DNA of 12,492 nt from JAZGEG01 sp964346665. Its GTDB lineage: Archaea; Aenigmatarchaeota; Aenigmatarchaeia; QMZP01; QMZT01. Both the position numbers and the translations under genes were made by a program. Location: assembly GCA_964346665.1 (NCBI GenBank), contig CAYFVC010000033.1, positions 1 through 12,492 on the forward strand. The letters run 5' to 3'. Under the pieces are notes generated by a model. The model was given only the letters and a program-made list of their open reading frames with translations. It did no database searches and was not told the DNA's origin. Shown here piece by piece: positions 6,883 through 12,492 of the stretch; position 1 is the first letter of the stretch; each line of letters begins with the position of its first letter.

Positions 6883-8079
6883 TTATTTAATTTGTTTCAG
6901 AATGAAAGGAAGCAGTCCGTTTCCCTTTATGAAAAATCCTCCAGCGCACGACTTTTCATCGAATTTCTCGATCCTGTCCGGTTTTATTCCTTTCCCTGAA
7001 ATCAGGATCGGGTTCGGGTCTTTTGTGTGCCTGTAATAGGGATAGGAAGGATCACTCGCTGTCCTGTGGTCCGAAGTTATTATCACAACGAGTTCTTTCA
7101 CTTCGATGTTTTTAAGGATCTCCCCAAGTTTTTTGTCGATCTTCTCTATGAATTTCGCTTTTTCCTCTCGTTTTTTATCGTGGGAAAGTATATCCGTCCC
7201 GTTCACGTGGAGCCAGACAAAATCATATTTTTGGAGGGATTCCGAGGTTTCCCGGAACTTCCCGTCGAGATTCGTATTCGGGTATCCTGTCGCTCCGTGA
7301 ACAGTTATTATGTCCATCCCGAGAAAAGAGGCGACTCCCTTCACTATCGGTATGCCTGCAATACAGCATGAACTCATCCCGTACTTCTTTTGGAAGGTTT
7401 CGATCGTTTTTTTCCTTCCGAAACCCCGAAGAAGCAGAACGTTCGCTGGTAGCTTCCTTTCCTTGTTTACCCGTTCTTGTGAAAGCATTTTGTTCGTTTT
7501 TGAAACGAATTTGTTCAGAACGCTAGCGGTTAACTTCCCTTCGCTAATTCTCGATTTTATCTGCATGACGGGCACGCCGGTCTTCTCCGGATCATTCGAA
7601 ATCACTTGGTCGGAAAGCTTCACCTTATCATCAAGGGCCTTGAGAACTATCACGACCCTGTGACCTGCTGACTTCCTGAGGGAGAAGTGAACACCATCTA
7701 TCTCCATACCGTCCAGCCTCTCGGTCAGCTCTTCCAGTCCTGTCTCATCCCTGCCTGCCCTACGGTCAAGGATGTTCCCATTTTCCGCAAGCGTAGCGAA
7801 ATTACCTCGGATGCAAACGTCGTTCTCTCCTATGTCCTCCATTCCCAGTCCTAGCGCCTCCAGATAACCTCTGCCCGGGTACAAATCACCAGAATAAAAC
7901 CCGAGTATGTTCAGATAACCAAAGTCGGATTGTGGCGTTCCCTTGTATCCTATATCCAGCAATCCGCACATTCCGTTCTTTGCGAGAGAGTCAATGTTCG
8001 GTTTGTTCGCAATTTCGTATGGCGTTCTCTTCCCTACGTCTCCTCCGCCATCAAGGATTATTAATAAAATTTTCATCAT
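6883..8079 (-). CDS. apgM: 2,3-bisphosphoglycerate-independent phosphoglycerate mutase, archaeal type
   Basis: A 398-residue alkaline-phosphatase-superfamily enzyme that interconverts 3- and 2-phosphoglycerate in glycolysis and gluconeogenesis. Seen in order: metal-binding Asp10 in ILDGGGD; the nucleophile Ser51 in PQSDFGYLNILGF; YPGRGYLEALG; NFATL; DRRAGR at 105-110; AGIPIVKGVASFLGM; ATGYPNTN; Asp296 and His300 in NGTDILSHD; Asp337-His338 in TSDH; His351 in HTKDPNP; and FDEKSCAGG near the end. The usual DEAGHDG motif is DILSHDK here, but the metal ligands are kept. The length matches archaeal aPGAM. Two adjacent ATGs at 8079 and 8076 are both possible starts, and the TATA-like box at 8099-8106 suits either. 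RuBisCO makes 3-phosphoglycerate, so the position directly downstream of the RuBisCO/AMP phosphorylase pair on the same strand makes metabolic sense. Confidence 0.93.
   Translation of the reverse strand: MMKILLIILDGGGDVGKRTPYEIANKPNIDSLAKNGMCGLLDIGYKGTPQSDFGYLNILGFYSGDLYPGRGYLEALGLGMEDIGENDVCIRGNFATLAENGNILDRRAGRDETGLEELTERLDGMEIDGVHFSLRKSAGHRVVIVLKALDDKVKLSDQVISNDPEKTGVPVMQIKSRISEGKLTASVLNKFVSKTNKMLSQERVNKERKLPANVLLLRGFGRKKTIETFQKKYGMSSCCIAGIPIVKGVASFLGMDIITVHGATGYPNTNLDGKFRETSESLQKYDFVWLHVNGTDILSHDKKREEKAKFIEKIDKKLGEILKNIEVKELVVIITSDHRTASDPSYPYYRHTKDPNPILISGKGIKPDRIEKFDEKSCAGGFFIKGNGLLPFILKQIK
6884..6893 (-). promoter_or_regulatory. TATA-like box of the NFACT gene
   Basis: On the minus strand AAATTAAATA lies 23-32 bases before the ATG at 6861. 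It overlaps the last codons and stop of apgM. The position fits leaderless transcription of the NFACT gene. Confidence 0.4.
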
Positions 8080-8097
8080 TAAATCTATACTTACATA

Positions 8098-8166
8098 CTA
8101 TAAAAATTTTCGATTTTTGATTTCCTCCCTTTCCGGGATCGTTAACAGTTTCTCTAATTCGCTCAA
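8098..8166 (-). CDS. Possible 22-codon micro-gene upstream of apgM
   Basis: This is a short open frame in the apgM upstream gap. If read from the TTG at 8166 it gives MSELEKLLTIPEREEIKNRK and two more residues, then TAG at 8098-8100. The predicted peptide is charged and helix-like, and its codons resemble those of neighbouring genes. A TATA-like stretch within the palindrome (about 8183-8190) lies 17-24 bases upstream, which would suit a leaderless start. It could be a small protein, a leader peptide for apgM, or a chance frame. There is no ATG and no homology that I recognise, so this is tentative. Confidence 0.2.
   Translation of the reverse strand: MSELEKLLTIPEREEIKNRKFL
8099..8106 (-). 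promoter_or_regulatory. TATA-like box of apgM
   Basis: On the minus strand TTTTTATA begins 27 bases before the ATG at 8079, consistent with transcription starting at or next to the start codon. It overlaps the end of the possible micro-ORF at 8098-8166. Confidence 0.5.
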
Positions 8167-8173
8167 AAATCCC

Positions 8174-8218
8174 CCAATTTTTTATATAAATGTACTAGTA
8201 TGTTTATATGAAAATTGG
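8174..8218. repeat. Long imperfect palindrome between AMP phosphorylase and apgM
   Basis: The 45-base element has outer arms CCAATTTT (8174-8181) and AAAATTGG (8211-8218), and inner arms ATATAAA (8184-8190) and TTTATAT (8203-8209). Its self-complementary core is TACTAGTA (8193-8200). The outer arms are offset by one base. It starts 5 bases after the stop of AMP phosphorylase and on the minus strand is followed by G5 and T5 runs. A 3'-end hairpin or transcription terminator of the RuBisCO/AMP phosphorylase operon is the simplest reading. A protein-binding operator or back-to-back TATA boxes are alternatives. Confidence 0.55.
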
Positions 8219-8223
8219 AAAAT

Positions 8224-9765
8224 CTATCTCTCGAGGATGAAATATCTTTCCTCCTCCTCAACCGCCGGGAATTTCTCGAGCATCATTTCTCTTTCCTTTC
8301 CTATCTCCATTATATCGAGTTTGTGAACAAGTTCGATGGCGCGGTTGAACTTGTTGTTTTTTTCCGAATATATTTCGAAAAGGGTTTCTCCTTTCTTAAC
8401 TTTGTCTCCGAGCTTTTTTCTGAAATAAATTCCCGCTCCCTTGTCCCTGGGAGCGCCTGCCTCCCTTGCTATCATATCAACGCACTTGTTGCTTATCCAG
8501 AGAACTTTTCCGGGTTTGTTCGATTTGAACTCCGCGATCTTTTCTCCAGGGCACATATCCTCAGGCTTAACATCAGGATTTCCTCCCTGGGCCTCTATTA
8601 TCTCCCTCATTTTTTTGTAAGCCTTCTTAGATTTCAAAAGCTCAAGTGCGGATTTCTTCCCGTTTTTCACCCCTCCGAACTCAAGGAGAACGCCCGCGAC
8701 GGTCGTGACCTTATCAACAAAATCTTCCGGTCCATTCCCCTTTACCAACGTGCTCAGGGCCTCCCTCGCCTCCATAAGCGGGCCAACCGAGTGCCCTGTC
8801 GGCTGCTCTGCAAAAGTGGAAACACAGCTGACCTTTATCCCGAGTTTTCTCCCCAGTTGTATGAACTCGTTCGCTAGATTCTCGAATTCCTCATTCGTCC
8901 TGACCTTTGTCTCGCTTCCCGTAGGCATATCTATCACGACATATTTCGCGTTCACCGCCTTTTTCTTTGACATTACAGAAGGTAGAAGGAAGGGGTCTAT
9001 CGAGAGAGGGTATTCGACCTGTATGAATATATCGTCCGCGGGAGCGAGGTCAACCGAACCTCCCCACACCAAACAACCGTTCGTTTTGTTCACGACCCTC
9101 CTGACTTCTTCTAACGTCAGTTCCACAGGGGCGATGCATTCAAACCTGTCAGCGCTCCCTGCAGGAGAGGTTATCGCCCGGGAAGAGGTTTTGGGAATGG
9201 TCAAGCCAGCCGCAGCCACGATGGGGACAACAAGAATCGAGGTCTTGTCCCCAGGGCAACCGCCTATCGAATGTTTGTCGTATACCTCCTTTGTTCGAAG
9301 TTTGAGAATTCTGCCCGTTTTCGCCATGGATTCGGACAGGCTCGCTATCTCGCCCATTGTCATACCCCTGTTGTAGAGCGCTGTCACGAAGGCTGTTAAC
9401 TCTATGTCCGATAAATTATGATCAACCGTATCCTTCACGATGGTGTATATCTCCTTTGGTTTCAACGTCCGCCCGGCGAGTTTCTTTTGTATGAAGGCCA
9501 GGGCTTTCGGGGGATTCGCTGTTTCCACCTGTATCTTCTCATTAGGCTTCACGTTGAGAGATTCCTGTATCTCCTCATAGAGTCCTATTTCCCCCTCTCT
9601 TACGATCTTTCTCCCGACATTGGTGATTGCTATGAGCTTTTTTTTCTTAAAAACCAGTTCAACCCTTTCCAGCGGTTTCACTCCCAATTCTTCGGCATCG
9701 TCGCTGTTAAGAATAATTATGGGTTTTTCAGCTTCGAGTTGGAGAAACTTCGCCCGCAAAAACAT
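8224..9765 (-). CDS. deoA: AMP phosphorylase (archaeal thymidine-phosphorylase family)
   Basis: A 513-residue archaeal AMP phosphorylase, which converts AMP and phosphate to adenine and ribose-1,5-bisphosphate, the first step of the archaeal nucleotide-salvage route to RuBisCO. An N-terminal extension of about 85 residues distinguishes it from bacterial thymidine phosphorylase (~440 residues). The phosphorylase core follows, with KHSIGGCPGDKTS at 164-176 (phosphate binding), KTSSRAITSPAGSAD at 192-206, GCLVWGGSVDLAPADD at 230-245 and EQPTGHSVGP at 320-329. The C-terminal PYNP barrel has GAPRDKGAGI and LGDKVKKGE. The ATG at 9765 is 15 bases after the RuBisCO stop, so the two form an operon. 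Functional assignment rests on the archaeal-type length and the rbcL linkage; some archaeal members also act on CMP and UMP. Confidence 0.92.
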   Translation of the reverse strand: MFLRAKFLQLEAEKPIIILNSDDAEELGVKPLERVELVFKKKKLIAITNVGRKIVREGEIGLYEEIQESLNVKPNEKIQVETANPPKALAFIQKKLAGRTLKPKEIYTIVKDTVDHNLSDIELTAFVTALYNRGMTMGEIASLSESMAKTGRILKLRTKEVYDKHSIGGCPGDKTSILVVPIVAAAGLTIPKTSSRAITSPAGSADRFECIAPVELTLEEVRRVVNKTNGCLVWGGSVDLAPADDIFIQVEYPLSIDPFLLPSVMSKKKAVNAKYVVIDMPTGSETKVRTNEEFENLANEFIQLGRKLGIKVSCVSTFAEQPTGHSVGPLMEAREALSTLVKGNGPEDFVDKVTTVAGVLLEFGGVKNGKKSALELLKSKKAYKKMREIIEAQGGNPDVKPEDMCPGEKIAEFKSNKPGKVLWISNKCVDMIAREAGAPRDKGAGIYFRKKLGDKVKKGETLFEIYSEKNNKFNRAIELVHKLDIMEIGKEREMMLEKFPAVEEEERYFILER

Positions 9766-9780
9766 ATTGAAACCTGTATA

Positions 9781-11061
9781 TTATTTGACTCCCCACTTTT
9801 TTATTGCTTGTGAGAGCTCTTTTCGCTTTTTAGCGTAATCTTCCAAGGGAATTCCCCTCATAACTGCCTCAAGCGATTGCCTCATGGCTATCGCTCCAGC
9901 TTCGCTCCCTCCCGGATGCCCATGTATCCCGCCACCAGCCTGGATGATAATATTCGTGCCCATCTTTTCCAAAAGTTTCGGAATGCTCCCTGGGTGGAGA
10001 CCGCCGGAAGCGACAGCGAAAACGGGTTTTATGTGGAACCAGAACTGCTCAAGGGAATGACCACCCTTGAGTTCGGTTATGAATTTACTTTCGATCTCAT
10101 CTTCAATTTCTATAGTTTGCTCATCATCCATCTTCCCTACTTTCGCGGTTCCTATGTGTATCTGGTCAACCCCGATTAACCTTGCTAGCTTCGCGACCAC
10201 CAACATAGAAATTCCATGCTTAGGATTCTTCGTGAACGCCGCGTGCCCTGCTCTGTGGGCGTGTATTATAAGATTAAAATCATCATTGAACTCGCGGAGG
10301 GTTTGTAATCCTGACCATCCAACTGAAACTATATCAACCATCATGTAATCCCCTCCGTTTTTTCGAACAAAGTTCGCTCGCTTCAGCATCTCATGCGTCT
10401 CGCTAGTGACATTCGGTAGGTAAAACTTCCCTTCCCCTGTTTCCTTTTCAGCTTTGTCCCTCATCTTCAGGGTTTCCTTAACCCGTTTCTCGAAACGGTT
10501 GAAACCCATGTTCGTGAGATTCTCGTCATCCTTGACAAGATCGATTCCTCCGACCCATGATTGATAAGCGGAATTCGCGTGTTCTTTTTCGTCGAGCCCG
10601 AGCTTTGGTTTTACGATCGTCCCAAGCAGAGGGCGTTTTCGAATGTGAATCCTCCTCCTCACCCCGGGAATTCCGAACTTCGGGCCTTCGAATGATTTGA
10701 TGTATTTCTCGGGCAGGCGTATATCGAGCAAGCGGAGGTTTCGAACGGCCTTCATCCCGAATATGTTCCCACCGATAGAGCTCATCAACTGCGGGACGCT
10801 CCCGAGCTCGAAAAGTTCAAGGGGATACGAAATCCTAACGATCTTCTCCTTTTTTCGGATAGAGAAAACCTTCGGTCGCAGTTCCCTCCAAATCCTCGGT
10901 TTCATGGTCTTGACTTCTGTCCAGGTCCCTATCGAACTCTCCCCAGCGATGTGATTACACGTCTTTTCGAAGGAAATTTTATTCGGCTCCACGTAAAACT
11001 CCGCGACTACGTCGTCTTTCGAAGGAACGTATTCAAGATCTACGAAATTCGTTCGAACCAC
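9781..11061 (-). CDS. rbcL: Form III ribulose-1,5-bisphosphate carboxylase/oxygenase large subunit
   Basis: A 426-residue archaeal form III RuBisCO, which carboxylates ribulose-1,5-bisphosphate to two 3-phosphoglycerates. Catalytic and substrate residues (spinach numbering in brackets) are all present: Glu41 [60] in AGESSIGTW, Asn99 [123] in GGNIFGMKA, Lys151/Lys153 [175/177] in VKPKLGL, the carbamylated Lys177 [201] with Asp179/Glu180 in GGIDLVKDDE, His269/Arg270 [294/295] in HAHRAGH, Lys310 [334], Ser352 [379] in ASGGLHPG, and Gly377/378 [403/404] in QAGGGIHGHPGG. It is therefore an active enzyme and not a RuBisCO-like protein. The frame opens with GTG at 11061, close to where homologues begin (FVDLEY), and I see no better start. 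No small-subunit gene is present, as expected for form III. The link to AMP phosphorylase points to AMP salvage, not a Calvin cycle. The subtype (III-a, III-b or III-like) needs a tree. Confidence 0.95.
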   Translation of the reverse strand: MVRTNFVDLEYVPSKDDVVAEFYVEPNKISFEKTCNHIAGESSIGTWTEVKTMKPRIWRELRPKVFSIRKKEKIVRISYPLELFELGSVPQLMSSIGGNIFGMKAVRNLRLLDIRLPEKYIKSFEGPKFGIPGVRRRIHIRKRPLLGTIVKPKLGLDEKEHANSAYQSWVGGIDLVKDDENLTNMGFNRFEKRVKETLKMRDKAEKETGEGKFYLPNVTSETHEMLKRANFVRKNGGDYMMVDIVSVGWSGLQTLREFNDDFNLIIHAHRAGHAAFTKNPKHGISMLVVAKLARLIGVDQIHIGTAKVGKMDDEQTIEIEDEIESKFITELKGGHSLEQFWFHIKPVFAVASGGLHPGSIPKLLEKMGTNIIIQAGGGIHGHPGGSEAGAIAMRQSLEAVMRGIPLEDYAKKRKELSQAIKKWGVK

Positions 11062-11070
11062 CCCAAGAAT

Positions 11071-11080
11071 ATTTATAATT
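11071..11080 (+). promoter_or_regulatory. TATA-like box of the HIT gene
   Basis: ATTTATAATT lies 22-31 bases before the ATG at 11102, consistent with a leaderless transcript. It is inside the 40-base gap shared with the divergent rbcL. Confidence 0.5.
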
Positions 11081-11090
11081 CGTTTTCTGC

Positions 11091-11099
11091 TTTAAAATA
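11091..11099 (-). promoter_or_regulatory. Candidate TATA-like box of the rbcL-AMP phosphorylase operon
   Basis: On the minus strand TATTTTAAA lies 30-38 bases before the GTG at 11061. This would give a leader of only several bases, containing a GGGG run just before the start. The call is weaker than for the HIT promoter, because the A/T-rich gap offers alternatives. Confidence 0.35.
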
Positions 11100-11101
11100 T
11101 C

Positions 11102-11527
11102 ATGGAATGTTTTTTGTGTCAGGATAACGAGGAGTTGATAATCAAGAAATACAAATACTGGACAATCCTGATACACAAGAACCAGTGTTACTTGGGTAGG
11201 TGTATGGTCAAACTGAACCGACACGTGATCGATTTGTTCGACATAACAGAGGAGGAAATGAGTGAACTTTTCGAAATAACGAAGAAACTGAGAAACGCTT
11301 TAAACGAGCTTTTCAAACCGGATCTGTTCAACTACGCATCGCTAGGCAATGTCGTTGCCCACCTTCATATACACGTTATCCCGAGGTATAAAGAGAAAAG
11401 AACATTCAGGGGGATCGAATTCACTGACAAAAGATGGAGGGATAACTATTCGCCTTATGAGAAAGAATTCAAAACACCAACTTCTGTATTGAATGAACTA
11501 AGGGAATCAATTAGAAAAAAACTTTGA
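11102..11527 (+). CDS. HIT-family nucleotide hydrolase/transferase
   Basis: A 141-residue histidine-triad protein. Family members cleave nucleotide-phosphate bonds through a nucleotidyl-His intermediate and usually release AMP or another NMP. The triad is intact in AHLHIHVIPR, with His87, His89 and His91 (the middle histidine is the nucleophile). An N-terminal CFLC (Cys3, Cys6) is the usual half of a structural zinc site. The NRHVIDLFDITEEE segment matches the family's strand-helix step after the first beta sheet. The length is typical for a single-domain HIT hydrolase (Fhit/HinT range). The TATA-like box at 11071-11080 supports the ATG at 11102. It is divergently transcribed from rbcL/AMP phosphorylase. 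A role in supplying AMP to that pathway is attractive but only inferred; the substrate cannot be told from sequence. Confidence 0.92.
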   Translation: MECFLCQDNEELIIKKYKYWTILIHKNQCYLGRCMVKLNRHVIDLFDITEEEMSELFEITKKLRNALNELFKPDLFNYASLGNVVAHLHIHVIPRYKEKRTFRGIEFTDKRWRDNYSPYEKEFKTPTSVLNELRESIRKKL

Positions 11528-11536
11528 TATTAACCT

Positions 11537-11546
11537 TTTATTTATT
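11537..11546 (+). promoter_or_regulatory. TATA-like box of the DUF151 gene
   Basis: TTTATTTATT lies 18-27 bases before the ATG at 11564, in the 36-base gap after the HIT gene. The same T-rich stretch could also end HIT transcription. Confidence 0.4.
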
Positions 11547-11563
11547 CTTTTCCTTGTTAAAAT

Positions 11564-12067
11564 ATGAGATTGAAAACTATTAATTACGTTCTCCTTTCCA
11601 TCCTTGTAGTTATTATTGTTGTCTTTTTTTATCAGACCACTTTCACGGGGGATATAGCACTGATCACCAGTAAGGTTCTATCAACTGAGGACTACGTGAA
11701 CACCTACGTCTGGGTTGATGAAAACAACATATATCTCATTTCAGGATGTGAAGCGCTCATAATGTCAACAACCCCGGAGCAGATTTGGTCTATAAGCCTG
11801 GGTTTGGAGAACGTATCAGGACCCCGTCCCTTAACGCATGATTTGATTAAGGACGTTTTCGACCTCTCCGGTATGGAAGTCCTTATGGTCAGAATAGAGA
11901 AACTGGAAAATTCGACCTATTACGCAAGACTCTTTCTCCGGCAGGGAAACAAAATCCTGAATCTGGACTCCAGACCGAGCGATGGTATTGCGATCGCGGT
12001 ACGCTACAGAAAACCTGTTCTGGTCAGAAAAGAACTAATGGAAAGTGCAGGGAAGAAGATTTGCTAG
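11564..12067 (+). CDS. Membrane-anchored bifunctional nuclease (BFN/DUF151) domain protein
   Basis: A 167-residue protein with an N-terminal transmembrane segment (about residues 7-25, YVLLSILVVIIVVFF) preceded by a short basic start. A DUF151 domain follows on what is probably the outer face. Domain landmarks are GCEALIMS at 61-68 (family consensus G-x-EA), GPRPLTHDLIKDVF at 86-99, YYARLFL at 119-125 and the highly conserved SRPSDGIAIAVR at 136-147. DUF151 members in plants and bacteria have been described as bifunctional DNases/RNases, but an enzymatic role is not proven for archaeal forms. The membrane anchor is the notable feature; the segment could alternatively be a signal peptide. The start is set by the TATA-like box at 11537-11546. 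Its TAG stop shares a CTAG with the convergent HD gene. Confidence 0.88.
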   Translation: MRLKTINYVLLSILVVIIVVFFYQTTFTGDIALITSKVLSTEDYVNTYVWVDENNIYLISGCEALIMSTTPEQIWSISLGLENVSGPRPLTHDLIKDVFDLSGMEVLMVRIEKLENSTYYARLFLRQGNKILNLDSRPSDGIAIAVRYRKPVLVRKELMESAGKKIC

Positions 12068-12492
12068 TAAATATTACCCTTGTCCCATTTTTCATATAGT
12101 TTGTAGAATTCCAACATAAGTTCGAAAGGTTTTGAAGCGAGGGCTTTCGCGGTCTCCGTTTGCAGTTCGTTTTTAAACCTGTTTATCTCCTTTTTCTTGA
12201 CTATTTCGAAAGCTTCCCTCGGTTTTTTCCCCTTGAAGACCGTGTAATGTGAGAATTCGCGAGCGAAACCGAACGGCCCGATCGCCTGAATCTTGTCCGC
12301 GTCGAAAATCACTTTCGCTTCGATCGTCTTCGCCTTGTGGACACTCGCTGAATCGTGGCATTCTATCGCGTGACATACTTTCTCTATGAAATCTACTTCG
12401 AAACCCAACCTTTCCAAAAACGGCTTCGCCATCATCGCCCCTATATCTCCATGGACTTCCTCGTTCTTCGCCTTCCCTATGTCGTGCAGCCA
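12064..12492 (-). CDS. HD-domain phosphohydrolase (5' end beyond window)
   Basis: This is the C-terminal ~142 codons of an HD-superfamily metal-dependent phosphohydrolase. The frame is open to the window edge: the first visible codons read WLHDIGKAKNEEVHGD, so the ATGs at 12435 and 12432 are internal. The metal site is visible as the His-Asp pair of LHDIGK, a following His in EVHGD, a His-rich stretch CHAIECHD, and FDADKIQAIGPFGFAR, which matches the DADxLDxIGxxGxxR pattern of YedJ-like HD hydrolases. The C-terminal part is a charged helical region. Related proteins hydrolyse nucleotides or other phosphate esters; the substrate here is unknown. It converges with the DUF151 gene and overlaps it by the 4-base CTAG at 12064-12067. 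Confidence 0.88.
   Translation of the reverse strand, partial: WLHDIGKAKNEEVHGDIGAMMAKPFLERLGFEVDFIEKVCHAIECHDSASVHKAKTIEAKVIFDADKIQAIGPFGFAREFSHYTVFKGKKPREAFEIVKKKEINRFKNELQTETAKALASKPFELMLEFYKLYEKWDKGNIY

Noticed and set aside
8080..8223. tRNA or CRISPR repeat in the largest intergenic gap.
   Set aside because: There is no cloverleaf, no CCA-type 3' end, and only one palindrome instead of spaced repeats.
8215..9376. Long plus-strand open frames (about 220 codons each) opposite the AMP phosphorylase gene.
   Set aside because: They are antisense to a gene with clear family motifs, and their translations are low in charged residues and rich in Phe, Ser and Leu, typical of shadow frames.
9781..11061. 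RuBisCO-like (form IV) protein without carboxylase activity.
   Set aside because: All catalytic residues, including the carbamylated lysine with its Asp/Glu neighbours and Lys310, are kept.
1..12492. Mobile element, prophage or defence island.
   Set aside because: I find no transposase, integrase, terminal repeats, restriction or toxin-antitoxin gene; apart from the 75-codon gene, all the larger genes belong to known families, mostly housekeeping.

Overview
The window reads as a gene-dense archaeal chromosome segment. The domain-level evidence is a Hel308-type helicase, an archaeal-type cofactor-independent phosphoglycerate mutase, an AMP phosphorylase next to a form III RuBisCO, an NFACT/Rqc2-type ribosome quality-control factor, and TATA-like boxes roughly 20-35 bases upstream of most start codons, as expected for leaderless or short-leader archaeal mRNAs. 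Gaps between genes are a few to about 145 bases, and several genes abut or overlap. This would suit a streamlined lineage such as a DPANN archaeon, but the sequence alone does not fix the phylum. I found no rRNA, tRNA, CRISPR array, insertion sequence or prophage, and no gene-free stretch above 300 bases.

Left third (1-4581): the 3' end of an SMC chromosome-segregation ATPase converges on a dCMP deaminase gene. A DUF192 gene and a Hel308 helicase gene follow on the minus strand and overlap by 4 bases (ATGA). The helicase gene is divergent, across only 29 bases, from a plus-strand pair encoding a DUF362 protein and acylphosphatase, which are 1 base apart.

Middle (4585-8223): an unrecognised 75-codon gene of low G+C stands alone. 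Its TATA box sits inside a 12-base-arm inverted repeat that looks like an operator. Next come the NFACT/Rqc2-like gene and apgM. Upstream of apgM is a 144-base gap holding a long imperfect palindrome and a possible 22-codon micro-gene.

Right third (8224-12492): AMP phosphorylase and form III RuBisCO form a tight minus-strand pair. A HIT-family hydrolase diverges from them, followed by a membrane-anchored DUF151 (bifunctional nuclease) protein. That gene converges with a truncated HD-domain hydrolase, and both genes end on the same CTAG.

Functionally, RuBisCO, AMP phosphorylase and phosphoglycerate mutase are successive parts of the archaeal AMP-salvage route: AMP to ribose-1,5-bisphosphate, then ribulose-1,5-bisphosphate, then 3-phosphoglycerate, then 2-phosphoglycerate. 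The isomerase for the second step is not in the window. I do not see a clear multi-gene undescribed defence or mobile system. The best candidates for something new are the 75-codon gene with its operator, the palindrome/micro-ORF gap upstream of apgM, and a marked excess of the palindrome TTCGAA.
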